From Bacteroidia bacterium Ga0077558 (GTDB lineage: Bacteria > Bacteroidota > Bacteroidia > Chitinophagales > Chitinophagaceae): 57,317 bases of DNA. Each line of letters starts with the position of its first letter. Position 1 is the stretch's first letter. The stretch spans positions 1 to 57,317 of the forward strand of contig LNFJ01000072.1 of NCBI GenBank assembly GCA_001464625.1, read 5' to 3'. Of the stretch, positions 44,354 through 53,964 are shown piece by piece. The translations under genes were made by a program, and so were the position numbers. The notes beneath the pieces are model-generated. The model was not told the origin of the DNA. It searched no databases and saw only the letters and a list, made by a program, of their open reading frames with translations.

Positions 44354-45421
44354 ATGAAAAGCTATTTTGGCAATTATTTTATTTCTGGCAGTATACCTTT
44401 TGAATCAACCATCCTGGTTTTTGATAAGAACCTGAGCATTGGATACAAAAGGGCAGATGGGAGCAATGCTATGGAAAGCTGGCTGCTGAAAGATGTGGAA
44501 GCCAGTTTTGATTTTGGCCGCCAGTCATCCAAACTTCGTAATAATAAATACCCGGGTGCAGAACTGCTGATAGAAGGAAACGATGCAGCAAATTTTATTC
44601 AGTCCCTGCAGGCTGAACAAAAAAAGCCCTGGCATCAAAAAAGTAGTGGAAAAGAATGGATAAGAAACGGAGCTCTTTTAATTGGAATATTTGGTTTATT
44701 GTTTTTACTCTACCTGCTTATTGTTCCCTGGCTAGCAGAAAAAATGGCGGGTAAAATTTCTACGACTACAGAAAAGCAATTGGGCGATGCGGCATATGAT
44801 GCTATGGGTCTTTCCGGAAGTGAAGACACAACTGCCAGTTACATCGTTAATGAATTTTTCGGAGCTATGGATGTTCCTACAGCATACAGTATACGAATTG
44901 CCGTGGTGAATGATAATGTGGTTAATGCTTTTGCTTTGCCCGGTGGCCGAATTGTTATTTATAGTGCCCTGCTAAAACAGATCAATTCATATCCGGAACT
45001 AGCAGCTTTATTAAGTCATGAGTTCACACATGTAAATAATAAACACTCAACTAAATCTATCTTCAGAAGATTAGGTTCAAAAGTATTTATAGGATTGTTG
45101 TTTGGTCGCTTTGGTACAGTTACCTCTATATTGGTAGATCATGCAGACAATCTAAAATCACTAACGTATTCACGGCGGTTAGAAAAAGAAGCAGACATGG
45201 ATGGACTGAATATTCTTTCACAAAGAAATATCGATCCGCAGGGGTTTGTTGATTTGTTTGAAAATTTAAAAAGGGCTTCTCCCGGCTCTGCACTACCTGA
45301 ATTTTTGGGAAGTCATCCGGATATCGACAATCGCATCGGATATATTAAAGAAGCGTCAAAAAATATCACAGTGAAAGAAAATGAACAACTAAAAGCTATT
45401 TTTGAAAAATTAAAACAATAA
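44354..45421 (+). CDS. M48-family membrane metallopeptidase
   Basis: 355 residues. The N-terminal 100 residues form a soluble domain of unknown type, then one membrane helix (about 105-125), then the M48 peptidase domain. The zinc motif is HEFTH at 222-226, with the third ligand in the EKEAD motif at 277-281. NAFALPGGRIVIYSALL is a typical family strand-loop before the active site. M48 enzymes of this type take part in envelope protein quality control or processing. The YbjQ-family gene follows after four bases and is very likely co-transcribed. Confidence 0.92.
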   Translation: MKSYFGNYFISGSIPFESTILVFDKNLSIGYKRADGSNAMESWLLKDVEASFDFGRQSSKLRNNKYPGAELLIEGNDAANFIQSLQAEQKKPWHQKSSGKEWIRNGALLIGIFGLLFLLYLLIVPWLAEKMAGKISTTTEKQLGDAAYDAMGLSGSEDTTASYIVNEFFGAMDVPTAYSIRIAVVNDNVVNAFALPGGRIVIYSALLKQINSYPELAALLSHEFTHVNNKHSTKSIFRRLGSKVFIGLLFGRFGTVTSILVDHADNLKSLTYSRRLEKEADMDGLNILSQRNIDPQGFVDLFENLKRASPGSALPEFLGSHPDIDNRIGYIKEASKNITVKENEQLKAIFEKLKQ

Positions 45422-45425
45422 CCAT

Positions 45426-45743
45426 ATGCTTATTACAACAACAAGTTCGGTAGACGGAAGACCCGTACAAGAATACCTCGGTGTTATCAATGCACAAAGT
45501 ATCATTGGTGCTAATATCTTCAAAGATATTTTCGCAGGCTTGCGGGATGTTTTTGGTGGCAGAAGTAAAACCTATGAGAAAGTGTTAGAGCAAGCCAAAG
45601 AAGATGCGCTGCGGGAGTTAGCAGAAAAAGCTCAAGCAATGGGTGCTAACGGTATTTTGGGTGTTGACCTTGACTTTGAAACAATCGGGAGCGGTGGCAG
45701 TATGTTAATGGTAATTGCTACCGGCACAGCAGTCAAATTATAA
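45426..45743 (+). CDS. YbjQ/UPF0145 family protein
   Basis: 105 residues, the normal size for the family (also called heavy-metal-binding domain proteins). Motifs: LITTTSSVDGRPVQEYLGVI at the N-terminus, GANIFKDIFAGLRDVFGGRS, and GANGILGVDLDFETIG near the C-terminus. These proteins form a small beta barrel oligomer and have no proven function. It lies four bases behind the M48 peptidase gene, a pairing that suggests a shared membrane or stress role. Confidence 0.9.
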   Translation: MLITTTSSVDGRPVQEYLGVINAQSIIGANIFKDIFAGLRDVFGGRSKTYEKVLEQAKEDALRELAEKAQAMGANGILGVDLDFETIGSGGSMLMVIATGTAVKL

Positions 45744-45759
45744 GGATAAAAATTTAATA

Positions 45760-45800
45760 AAGCTTGCGATGCAAATTATTGGGTCGCAAGCTTCCTTTTT
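45760..45800 (+). terminator. Rho-independent terminator after the ybjQ-like gene
   Basis: A perfect ten-base stem AAGCTTGCGA (45760-45769) with TCGCAAGCTT (45784-45793), followed by CC and five Ts. Confidence 0.85.
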
Positions 45801-45833
45801 ATTGGGCTCGCCTAAAGCTAAATTCCTTTCAAC

Positions 45834-46124
45834 CTACATTCTGCTCTGGAATTGATCATTCTTCGAAAGCTCATCTTCTATTACTTCGTGCAGGTTGTTT
45901 TCGCTTATTAATATCCATTGAGGTAATTGGGCTGGCATTATTTTCCATTCTGTCTCTTTTTTCTCCATGGTAAAAAGAATGCGGTTGCCTCTTTCATCAC
46001 TAACATTTACGCTAAATGCCCCACTATCCGGGCTGTTTAATTTTCTGAAATTAAATTCCCGTTGCCTGTCGCCTGCTTTAAATTGACGGGAAAACTGTAT
46101 CATCTTCACAAATCTTACTTGCAT
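45834..46124 (-). CDS. Small hypothetical protein
   Basis: 96 residues, no signal peptide. Beta-rich with basic N-terminus and an acidic C-terminal helix (NLHEVIEDELSKND). The pattern FSVNVSDERGNRILFTMEKK followed by WKIMPAQLPQWIL is regular enough to support a folded domain, but no family is recognised. It is convergent with the M48-ybjQ pair. Confidence 0.55.
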   Translation of the reverse strand: MQVRFVKMIQFSRQFKAGDRQREFNFRKLNSPDSGAFSVNVSDERGNRILFTMEKKETEWKIMPAQLPQWILISENNLHEVIEDELSKNDQFQSRM

Positions 46125-46254
46125 AGCCTATTGATTTTTGGACAGAATACTCATCAATTAGTATGCTAAGACTATTTTTTGGGGATAAGTTACCTTACAA
46201 AAACTGATTATTGGTAAAATAGAGAAACGATATAAAAAGAATTATAAGTTGTAA

Positions 46255-48873
46255 TTATTTTATAAGCGTAACAACTCCTTTTTGAAAATAAGCAGCCCCT
46301 GTATAATCAATTGCTTTTACAACCCATACAAAAGTGTTGGTAGCCTGCAGCTGACCGTTTACCCTACCGTCCCATCCCTGTCCGTTTATTCGGGTAGTGA
46401 AAAGAAGTTGCCCCCAGCGGTTATAGATGCTAAAATATTCAATGGATTTAATGCCAACAGCAATTGGCCTCACTACATCATTAAGGCCATCATTGTTGGG
46501 AGTGAAACCGGTAGGGACAAAAATAGTAGGCGGTGTTTTAAAAACTTTTATATTGATAAATGCAGAATCACGGCAACCTTCTTCGCTAAAGCCAACCACT
46601 TTGTACCGGGTATCTTCACTGGTAATGGAGAATATTGCCACCGGGTTGGGAATATTAATAGCCGAAAGCACACCGGGTGGAGACCATTGATAAGCTACAG
46701 CACCTGTTGCGTTTAATTGTAATGGCTGCCCGGCAATTACTGCGGTATCATTACCGGCAGACACATTCATTTTAGGGTTTACTGTTACGGTTACCGTATC
46801 TCTTGATGGTTTAGGGCAACCGCTTAGCAAATTATAAACTGTCAGTACATAATCGGTTGTTCTTGGAGGGTAGCCAACTGGGTTTAAAACAGCAGGATTC
46901 ATTACCCGGTTCGGTGGCGACCAGCTCCACGAAGTTCCATCGGTAGAGCCATTTAGTTGTGCGGCTGTATTATAACAAATAGAAAAATCTTCGCCGGCGT
47001 TTACTGACGGATAAGGTACAGTACTTACAACCACATTTTCCGTAGCAGTACATCCTCCAATTCTTGCCGTTACGATGTAATTAGTTTGTTGATTATTGGT
47101 AAAAGCAAAAGGGCTTTTTACTGTGGCATCTATAATTTGAGATGCAGGTGTCCATGAAAATTGTAAACCATCTGAAACAGTTCTTAATTGTATTGTATCA
47201 CCACGGCATATTATCGTATCGTTCATCGGTTGCAGCGTTACAAAATTCACTACCCGTACTTTAACTGAATCTGTATTGATACAACCATCTTCATTTAAGG
47301 TAACATAATACGTAGTAGTGGTAGTCGGAGAAACAGTAGGGGAGGATGTATTGGGGTTTATAATATTTACCAAAGGCAACCAGCTAAACACACCAGGACC
47401 ACTTGCCTGTAACATCACATTATCGTTAATACAAATCAATGTGTCTTTAAATGCTAACGCAATGGGTGGTTTGTCAATTATAATAACATCTTTGGTAATA
47501 GTATCTCTGCAACCTCTTGTGTCTGTAGCAATTAATCGTACATTCTTTATACCAATTGCAGGATAAGTGTACGTTGGGTTTTGTATAGATGAAACATCTG
47601 TTGAGGTGGATGGTTCTCCAAAGTCCCAGCGCCATGAATTGGGAGTGCCGTGTACAGAGGTAGTGCCATCCAAAAAATTGGTTGGTTTGGTAAGACAAAT
47701 ACCGGTGGATGTAAAGTTGGGGACAAAACCCGGAAATACTCTGATAGTAGAAGTAGTTGAATCGGTACAAGGTTGACCACGGTTAATAACCAACTTCACA
47801 GTATAAACGCCAATCATTGGAAAAGTGTAAGTCGCCACGGGTCCGGAGAATGAATAAATGTTTGCATTAACGTCGTTGTAAAATTCCCAATCAGTAGAAA
47901 TTATTAAAGGGCTGTTAGATTGATTGGCCAGCGTAATAGTTTGTGTATTGCGGCAAAGTAAATATTCTGGTAATAAAGAAGCCGCAGCAATATTGCAATC
48001 TGCCACTTGTATTTGTACATCTTTTCGTTGCCTTGCAATTACTACACCGTTTCTAATTTCTTCTACACAAACAGTAATAACATAGGTTCCCTGGCCTGGA
48101 GCTATCCCTGTTACTAGCCCCGTGTTAGGATTAATCTGAACAGCACCACCTAACGGTGCGGTGCTGGAAAAAGAAGGCTGGTTATAGGGAACGGAAGGAA
48201 AAGGCGGAGGTCCGGTAGGTGTAGAATTACCACCCGCACTTGTACTTGCATAGGCTTCGCAAAATGAATATCGCAGTTCATCGCCATCTGCATCTTCTGC
48301 TGCAAAACTGTAGGTAAAATCATTTTCTGCACAAATCACTACAAGGTCGCTTCCTGTAAAAGCTGCACTGTTATTTTCAGGACCATTTGTTACTGGAGTT
48401 AAGCCTGGTATTTCGGCAGTATATGTAGCGCCAACCTGGCTTGAACCCGGTGCAAGATTATCAATGCCATCGATTCTGTAGTTGACCTGGCTTGAAATTA
48501 TATACCCACCTGCGGAGGCAGGAAGTGTAACCGTAAAATTATAATATGCTACATCATAACAAACTTGCGGAGGGTTGGTAATGCAGGGATCAGGGTTAGT
48601 GATGCTGATATTATCCTGGCTGCTGATATTAACGGTAAAATCATTTATTCTTGTTCCGTTTGTTTTATCAAAAATTGAAATCCAGGTAGGGTTAGGAAAC
48701 TGTCGATTACTTCCACAGCGCTGTAACAATCTAAGTGTAAAGGCATATTGATATTGCCCATTATTTACTCCTACCAGTCTATAATACATCTCGCCCCCGG
48801 TAATATGGCTGGCCCTGGATGCAAACGGAAGCGCAACCAGTATTAGTATTGTATAAAGTAACTTTCGAAGCAT
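46255..48873 (-). CDS. Large secreted protein with PKD/Ig-like domains and T9SS type B sorting domain
   Basis: 872 residues. The signal peptide ends near FASRASH and the mature start ITGGEMYYRLVG is typical of this group. A central PKD domain contains WRWDFGEPST and PTYTYPAIG; several Ig-like or bacterial surface repeats follow, each with a TYYVTL or YIVTA-type closing strand. The last 90 residues are the gliding-motility C-terminal domain: TIFVPTGFTPNNDGLNDV, EYFSIYNRWGQLLF and GQLQATNTFVWVV. This domain directs export by the type IX system and attachment or release at the cell surface. Its role as adhesin or filament is inferred from the domains. No PorP/SprF-like gene is next to it. Confidence 0.92.
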   Translation of the reverse strand: MLRKLLYTILILVALPFASRASHITGGEMYYRLVGVNNGQYQYAFTLRLLQRCGSNRQFPNPTWISIFDKTNGTRINDFTVNISSQDNISITNPDPCITNPPQVCYDVAYYNFTVTLPASAGGYIISSQVNYRIDGIDNLAPGSSQVGATYTAEIPGLTPVTNGPENNSAAFTGSDLVVICAENDFTYSFAAEDADGDELRYSFCEAYASTSAGGNSTPTGPPPFPSVPYNQPSFSSTAPLGGAVQINPNTGLVTGIAPGQGTYVITVCVEEIRNGVVIARQRKDVQIQVADCNIAAASLLPEYLLCRNTQTITLANQSNSPLIISTDWEFYNDVNANIYSFSGPVATYTFPMIGVYTVKLVINRGQPCTDSTTSTIRVFPGFVPNFTSTGICLTKPTNFLDGTTSVHGTPNSWRWDFGEPSTSTDVSSIQNPTYTYPAIGIKNVRLIATDTRGCRDTITKDVIIIDKPPIALAFKDTLICINDNVMLQASGPGVFSWLPLVNIINPNTSSPTVSPTTTTTYYVTLNEDGCINTDSVKVRVVNFVTLQPMNDTIICRGDTIQLRTVSDGLQFSWTPASQIIDATVKSPFAFTNNQQTNYIVTARIGGCTATENVVVSTVPYPSVNAGEDFSICYNTAAQLNGSTDGTSWSWSPPNRVMNPAVLNPVGYPPRTTDYVLTVYNLLSGCPKPSRDTVTVTVNPKMNVSAGNDTAVIAGQPLQLNATGAVAYQWSPPGVLSAINIPNPVAIFSITSEDTRYKVVGFSEEGCRDSAFINIKVFKTPPTIFVPTGFTPNNDGLNDVVRPIAVGIKSIEYFSIYNRWGQLLFTTRINGQGWDGRVNGQLQATNTFVWVVKAIDYTGAAYFQKGVVTLIK

Positions 48874-49060
48874 TGCTTCTTTCTGTTTTGGACCTGGGGA
48901 AAACCGTCTTTATAAAGGTAAGTATATAAACGAACGGATGAAAGAGTTAGATGTAAGGGCAAAAAAGCTTTTTTTAGGCTTCCAACTAATTGATTTTAAC
49001 AGGCGTCTCACTAAAGTCAAATCAATAAATGACTATTTTTAAGCCATAACTATATGTAAT

Positions 49061-49552
49061 ATGAAGCTTGTTTTGCTATTCGCCTTTTTTGTATCTACAG
49101 CCGCCGCTGCGCAGGAATGTAAATTAATTAAGGAAACAGACCCGTACACTAAAGAAACCCTGCTTTCTACCGGTTTTATTTTTGTAACGGGTGGCTCAGT
49201 AACGGTGGATGCAAATAGCAAAGAAATTGATGTGCTGTTTTCAATTGCCGGTGCAGACAAATGTTATGATAATAATTCTACTGCAGTTATTTACTTTGAA
49301 GGCTCAAAAGTAAAAACAACTTTACGAAACGGCGGTACTATGAATTGTGAAGGTCTTTTTCATTTTATATTTAAGAATACAGCAAGTACAACAGCAGTCT
49401 TGAAAAAGATTACTACGCAAAAAATAACACATATTGTTTTTACCGGTAATAATAAGAAAGAAACAACCCTTAGTATTTCTCCTCAACAACAAGACGCATT
49501 GCTACTATTGGCCAATTGTCTTGTAACGGATGCAAAAACCCTGATAAAATAG
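49061..49552 (+). CDS. Small exported protein, unknown
   Basis: 163 residues with a signal peptide ending near STAAAAQ. The mature protein is beta-rich with three Cys residues (QECKLI, DKCYD, MNCEG), one more near the end, so disulfides are possible. No family recognised. It lies alone, divergent from the T9SS cargo gene. Confidence 0.65.
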   Translation: MKLVLLFAFFVSTAAAAQECKLIKETDPYTKETLLSTGFIFVTGGSVTVDANSKEIDVLFSIAGADKCYDNNSTAVIYFEGSKVKTTLRNGGTMNCEGLFHFIFKNTASTTAVLKKITTQKITHIVFTGNNKKETTLSISPQQQDALLLLANCLVTDAKTLIK

Positions 49553-49777
49553 CCGGTATAACAGGGAATTAAAATAAACACTTAGCGTTTATAAGGAATT
49601 TTATAGGTTCTTGTAGTTGTACCAATGACAACTTAATAGTGTAATAAACTATTTTTTGTTATAGATAGAATAACGTTCTTGCAGCAAGTAAAAGAATAAG
49701 AAGTACTTTTCCTATAAGAAACCGAATCCTTTGAAATCCGTGACCAATTCCTAATGTTAAGCTGTAATCTCAATCCT

Positions 49778-50218
49778 ATGAAAAACCAACTAAGTGCTGC
49801 CGTACCCGGAGTTTTCAACAACGGTCTATCATTACAGCAATTGGTAAACCGGTTTGTAAGCAGTTCGCAGGAAATGGCATTTCGCAACAACGTAATTGTT
49901 GTAAATGAAGTGCCGGGGGATTTGATCATAACCGCCGACGAAAATAAAGTAACCCCCGTTATTGATGAACTGCTTACAGCCGTTGTTTTAAATGCAAAAA
50001 ACAGTAGCATTCATGTAAGTGCTGATCGCTATAGCGATATAGTAATTCTAAATATCCAGGATCGTAATAATAACAATGGCTATGCATTAGCTTTTAGCAT
50101 TATGTCTGTAGAGCAGCAGGCAATAGCAGCAGGAGGTTCTTTATCTATTGATGGTAAACAGAAAAAAGTGACCACTATTTCATTTAGCTTTCCTATTTAT
50201 CTGCAACAAACGTCGTAG
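49778..50218 (+). CDS. HATPase-like domain protein, degenerate
   Basis: 146 residues from the second Met; the frame begins eight codons earlier at 49754. The order of elements resembles the ATP-binding domain of histidine kinases: an N-box-like helix ADENKVTPVIDELLTAVVLNA, then strands around IVILNIQDRNNNNG in the place of a G1 box, then AGGSLSIDGKQKKVTTISFSFP like the closing strands. The glycine-rich ATP lid is weak and no phospho-acceptor domain exists, so this may be a non-catalytic partner or anti-sigma-like domain. No receiver gene is beside it. Confidence 0.55.
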   Translation: MKNQLSAAVPGVFNNGLSLQQLVNRFVSSSQEMAFRNNVIVVNEVPGDLIITADENKVTPVIDELLTAVVLNAKNSSIHVSADRYSDIVILNIQDRNNNNGYALAFSIMSVEQQAIAAGGSLSIDGKQKKVTTISFSFPIYLQQTS

Positions 50219-50226
50219 AAAAATCA

Positions 50227-50823
50227 TTAACGGAAAGTGCCTGACAATGTAAAGCAGGCCCTGTTGTTGATCTTATAGAAAACCTGGCCGTTTATTTTTC
50301 TGATGGTTCTGCTTTTTTCTTTATCCAATAATCTTCCTTTATTATCAAAGAACTGTGGCTGATCAAAAAAAGCTACGGTGAAATATTTTTCTTTTCGCTT
50401 TGAGCCGAGCTTATTGTGGCGTAGCGAAAGAAAAACCATAAACTTTGCTTGTCCTCTTTCATGATAATCAAGGTTCGTTATCCATGTGCAACGCATCTGC
50501 TTCATATCTGCAAAAAGGGTAAGCATATCTGCCACATTATAATTAAATGCCTGTAATGTGTCGGCCAGGTTATTTTCACCCGGATTAAAATGATAAATGT
50601 AGCGTATGCTATCGGTGATAATTTCTATACCTACTTCATCATAATTTTTATCCCGTACTTCAAACGAAAAGGGTTTCTCCCGGTGTATTTTCTTGAACCG
50701 GTCTTTAATGGAAACGAGTATGGCCTCATTTTGTCGATAATAATCGGCTGTAAGCTCTCTGCTGGATGAACAGGATACCAGGATGATACTTGCTGAAATA
50801 ATATGTAGCAGGTAATTTTTCAT
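50227..50823 (-). CDS. Predicted lipoprotein, unknown
   Basis: 198 residues with lipobox ILVSC near residue 18, followed by a mixed domain rich in Lys, Arg and aromatic residues. No family recognised. Its start overlaps the stop of the upstream gene by four bases (ATGA), so it is translated together with the peptidase-like protein and probably acts with it in the periplasm. Confidence 0.68.
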   Translation of the reverse strand: MKNYLLHIISASIILVSCSSSRELTADYYRQNEAILVSIKDRFKKIHREKPFSFEVRDKNYDEVGIEIITDSIRYIYHFNPGENNLADTLQAFNYNVADMLTLFADMKQMRCTWITNLDYHERGQAKFMVFLSLRHNKLGSKRKEKYFTVAFFDQPQFFDNKGRLLDKEKSRTIRKINGQVFYKINNRACFTLSGTFR

Positions 50824-51734
50824 TTTACATTCGGTGCATAGGTAATTCCAAAAACAGCTTTACGTAATAGTTTTGGTGATATCTGTTGCAATGATTTCAT
50901 TCCATAATCCCAATAGATAATATTGATCTTAGTATCGTCTACTTTTTGAATATCCAGTAATAATATATAGTGAGTAGGAATACTGAAACGGGAGGAAGTA
51001 TGTTTTTTACGGTATAAAAGCTTATTGTTGAGATATAAAAAAACTGTACCTCTTTGTAATCTTTCTGCGATATGGCTGTATGGATCTTTTATCCATGGCC
51101 GAATAAGATCTGTTCCTCTTGCCCGTACTTTTAATTTGCAAATTTTTCGAAGCATTCTATTAAACTTGGAGAAATTAGTAGAAGCCCATAATGTATTTTC
51201 GTCACCTTTGTCAAAATTCAGGTTCACAAAATTCAGGTAACCTTTAAACCGGTCGGCCAAACATAGAAACCACATTTGCGCAGCAGGATTTAAATCAAGT
51301 GCGCCTTTATATTTTAGCAATCCTGCTTCTTCTAAAATTCCTTTGCCTGGTTTAAATTTTACATCGTTATAACTGGCTCTTCCTTCCTGGTAGAGTTTCA
51401 ACATAAATCGGCAGAAGCCGAGCGGATCGTTTTTTAATGGTAAATAAGTTAATGCAGAATATGCACAAAAATTATTGGTACGACCTTCATAAAATTTTAG
51501 CGGTGATGTGGCAAAGCCTCTAAGGTTATCAAAAAAAACATCGGGTTGCACATTTATCCAATATTTGCTGGAGTCGGTACGCTGTACACTGTCCAGCCAG
51601 GCAACTGCTTGTGATTGAGTAGACGATTGAATACTATCAGTATAATAGCTGTAATTTTTTTTTGAAAATGCCGGAGAGAGTCCCGCTAAAAACAGCAGAA
51701 GAAAAATAAATATATTTAAGATTGCTTGTTTCAT
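50820..51734 (-). CDS. Exported protein, possible papain-fold cysteine peptidase
   Basis: 304 residues with a signal peptide ending near LSPAFS. I see no named family, but three features fit a C39/papain-like fold: Cys90 at the start of a helix in TNNFCAYSALTYL, His255 at the start of a strand in IPTHYILLLDI, and Asp276 in INIIYWDYG. In such peptidases the Cys lies N-terminal and the His-Asp pair in adjacent strands near the C-terminus. A substrate cannot be proposed. The gene overlaps the following lipoprotein gene by four bases, so the two form a unit. Confidence 0.6.
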   Translation of the reverse strand: MKQAILNIFIFLLLFLAGLSPAFSKKNYSYYTDSIQSSTQSQAVAWLDSVQRTDSSKYWINVQPDVFFDNLRGFATSPLKFYEGRTNNFCAYSALTYLPLKNDPLGFCRFMLKLYQEGRASYNDVKFKPGKGILEEAGLLKYKGALDLNPAAQMWFLCLADRFKGYLNFVNLNFDKGDENTLWASTNFSKFNRMLRKICKLKVRARGTDLIRPWIKDPYSHIAERLQRGTVFLYLNNKLLYRKKHTSSRFSIPTHYILLLDIQKVDDTKINIIYWDYGMKSLQQISPKLLRKAVFGITYAPNVK

Positions 51735-51807
51735 TTTTGAGTATACAGCAAAAATAGTTCCAGTAAGATATACTACTAAAGTAAAAAATTTGGCTTTGGG
51801 ATAAATT

Positions 51808-51841
51808 AAAAAACCATCCGCTAACTTGCGAATGGTTTTTT
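51808..51841 (-). terminator. Terminator after ahcY
   Basis: Arms of about 14 bases with one mismatch (51808-51821 with 51828-51841), carrying A and T runs on both ends. It can work in both directions and lies 21 bases beyond the ahcY stop. Confidence 0.8.
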
Positions 51842-51861
51842 AAAAAATAAAATAATAGTTA

Positions 51862-53190
51862 TTAATATCTGTACAAATCTGACTTGAATGGGCCTTCTTT
51901 GCTGATACCTAAGTATTCAGATTGTGCAGTTGTCAACTCTTCCAGCACCACGCCAATTTTAGCAAGGTGAAGACGGGCAACTTTTTCATCCAAATGTTTT
52001 GGCAACACATACACCTTGTTCTCGTATTTTGTATGGTTCAACCATAATTCTATTTGAGCAAGAGTTTGATTAGAGAAAGAATTACTCATTACAAAGGAAG
52101 GGTGACCAGTAGCACAACCTAAGTTTACTAACCGACCTTCTGCAAGAATAATAATGTCTTTTCCATCTACATTATAAATATCAACCTGTGGTTTGATAGT
52201 GTCTTTTGTAGTACCGTAGTTGTCATTCAACCAGGCAATATCAATTTCAATATCAAAGTGGCCAATATTACAAACGATAGCTTTGTCTTTCATTGCTTTG
52301 AAATGTTCACCGGTGATCAAATCACGGCAACCTGAAGCAGTAACAACAATATCAGCTTCTTTTACTGCATCAATCATTTTCTTTACTTCAAAACCATCCA
52401 TAGCAGCTTGTAATGCGCAGATAGGATCGATCTCTGTAACAATAACACGGCAACCAGCACCAGCTAAAGAAGCAGCTGAACCTTTACCCACATCACCATA
52501 CCCACCTACTACTGCTACTTTACCAGCCAACATAACGTCGGTAGCACGGCGAATAGAATCCACTAATGATTCTTTACAACCGTATTTGTTATCGAATTTA
52601 GATTTAGTAACAGAATCGTTTACATTGATAGCAGGCATCGGTAATGTACCTTTTGCAACTCTTTCATATAAGCGATGTACACCTGTTGTAGTTTCTTCAG
52701 AGATACCTTTTACATGCTGAATTAATTCAGGATATGTATCAAGTACCATATTGGTCAAATCACCACCATCATCCAAAATCATATTTAAAGGCTTGTCAGC
52801 ACTACCGAAAAATAATGTTTGTTCAATACACCAGTCAGCTTCGGCTTGGGTTTGTCCTTTCCAGGCAAATACACCAATACCTGCAGCAGCAATAGCAGCA
52901 GCAGCATGATTTTGTGTAGAGAAGATATTGCAAGAACTCCATTTTACTTCGGCTCCCAATGCAGTTAATGTTTCAATTAATACAGCAGTTTGAATGGTCA
53001 TGTGTAGACAGCCGGCTACTCTTGCACCTTTCAATGGTTGAGAAGGACCGTATTCTTTACGGATTGCCATAAGACCGGGCATTTCTGCTTCAGCCAGGCG
53101 AATTTCTTTACGTCCCCATTCGGCCAGGGAAATATCAGCAACCTTGTAAGCAAGGTTGAAATCGATAGATGTTTTTGAAAGTGTTGACAT
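51862..53190 (-). CDS. ahcY: Adenosylhomocysteinase
   Basis: Reversible NAD-dependent hydrolysis of S-adenosylhomocysteine to adenosine and homocysteine, keeping methyl transfer running. The 442-residue protein has [29 protein letters not shown], the NAD-binding [15 protein letters not shown], the substrate-site [17 protein letters not shown] segment ([19 protein letters not shown]), and the C-terminal FKSDLYRY with the Lys and Tyr that reach into the partner subunit. It has the length of the form without the long plant and mycobacterial insert. It is divergent from an Lrp-type regulator gene, 115 bases away, with possible operators between. Confidence 0.97.
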   Translation of the reverse strand: MSTLSKTSIDFNLAYKVADISLAEWGRKEIRLAEAEMPGLMAIRKEYGPSQPLKGARVAGCLHMTIQTAVLIETLTALGAEVKWSSCNIFSTQNHAAAAIAAAGIGVFAWKGQTQAEADWCIEQTLFFGSADKPLNMILDDGGDLTNMVLDTYPELIQHVKGISEETTTGVHRLYERVAKGTLPMPAINVNDSVTKSKFDNKYGCKESLVDSIRRATDVMLAGKVAVVGGYGDVGKGSAASLAGAGCRVIVTEIDPICALQAAMDGFEVKKMIDAVKEADIVVTASGCRDLITGEHFKAMKDKAIVCNIGHFDIEIDIAWLNDNYGTTKDTIKPQVDIYNVDGKDIIILAEGRLVNLGCATGHPSFVMSNSFSNQTLAQIELWLNHTKYENKVYVLPKHLDEKVARLHLAKIGVVLEELTTAQSEYLGISKEGPFKSDLYRY

Positions 53191-53208
53191 TATTTATTTT
53201 TTAGAGCA

Positions 53209-53216
53209 CAAAAATA
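53209..53216 (-). promoter_or_regulatory. -7 element of ahcY
   Basis: TATTTTTG on the minus strand matches TAnnTTTG and lies about 20 bases before the ahcY ATG. The -33 region is a weak TTTC. Confidence 0.4.
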
Positions 53217-53247
53217 CTGTTATAGTATATTATTCTATGAAATTGTG

Positions 53248-53255
53248 TAAATTTG
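53248..53255 (+). promoter_or_regulatory. -7 element of the Lrp-type gene
   Basis: TAAATTTG matches TAnnTTTG. Transcription would start near 53260, inside the first of two direct repeats. Confidence 0.4.
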
Positions 53256-53257
53256 GG

Positions 53258-53299
53258 TGAATCTACTTTAATATTAATTTAAAAAGTTGAATCTACTTT
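53258..53299. promoter_or_regulatory. Two 12-base direct repeats, possible operator
   Basis: TGAATCTACTTT occurs at 53258-53269 and 53288-53299, exactly 30 bases apart, about three helical turns. Their place at the start of the Lrp-type gene suggests binding of a multimeric regulator, perhaps its own product. This is inference. Confidence 0.5.
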
Positions 53300-53305
53300 T
53301 TACCT

Positions 53306-53809
53306 ATGGCAAAAGCACTTAAAACAGAAAAATCAGCTACAGGTGAAATTGTATTGGATAGTAAAGACCTTTCCATCCTGCATTTACTGCAGCAAAATGC
53401 AAGGATGACGGTGAAAGAAATAGCTGATACGATACACCTTAGTACTACACCAGTGCATGAACGGATAAAGCGAATGGAGGCCAATGGTGTGATTAAGCAA
53501 TATGCAACATTGCTGGATCATACTAAAGTGAAGAAAAGCCTGATTGCTATTTGCTACGTGTCGTTAAAAGAGCACAATAAAACGGCGGGTACAAAATTTG
53601 TGAAAGCTATTCAACAAATGCCGGATGTAGTAGAATGTTACACCATTTCCGGAGAGTTTGATTTTATGCTGAAAGTGATGTGTGAGGATATGAATGCCTA
53701 TCATGATTTTCATGTGAATAAATTGAGCCAGATAGAAAACATGGGACATGTTCAAAGCATATTTGTGATGGGTGTTATCAAACAGACCCACCAATTGGTT
53801 TATGCGTAA
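53306..53809 (+). CDS. Lrp/AsnC-family transcription regulator
   Basis: 167 residues. The N-terminal helix-turn-helix covers about 18-70 with LSILHLLQQNARMTVKEIAD and HLSTTPVHERIKRMEANGVI; the C-terminal RAM ligand-binding domain covers about 80-160 with VVECYTISGEFDFMLKV. Family members sense amino acids and bind DNA as oligomers. It is divergent from ahcY, so control of ahcY and of itself through the direct repeats between them is plausible. It is about ten residues longer at the N-terminus than the shortest members. Confidence 0.93.
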   Translation: MAKALKTEKSATGEIVLDSKDLSILHLLQQNARMTVKEIADTIHLSTTPVHERIKRMEANGVIKQYATLLDHTKVKKSLIAICYVSLKEHNKTAGTKFVKAIQQMPDVVECYTISGEFDFMLKVMCEDMNAYHDFHVNKLSQIENMGHVQSIFVMGVIKQTHQLVYA

Positions 53810-53964
53810 AATCCCCTGACCTTCTTTCATTGTTGGGCAAAAACTCTAACTTTGACTCATCAAGTTAGCTCTGATGGTTTCTTATAATACAGTATTTGAG
53901 CTGATACGATGCGTTCAGAAATGGTTAAAAAGTTAAGTATCCATAAACCCTGATAACGATTAGT

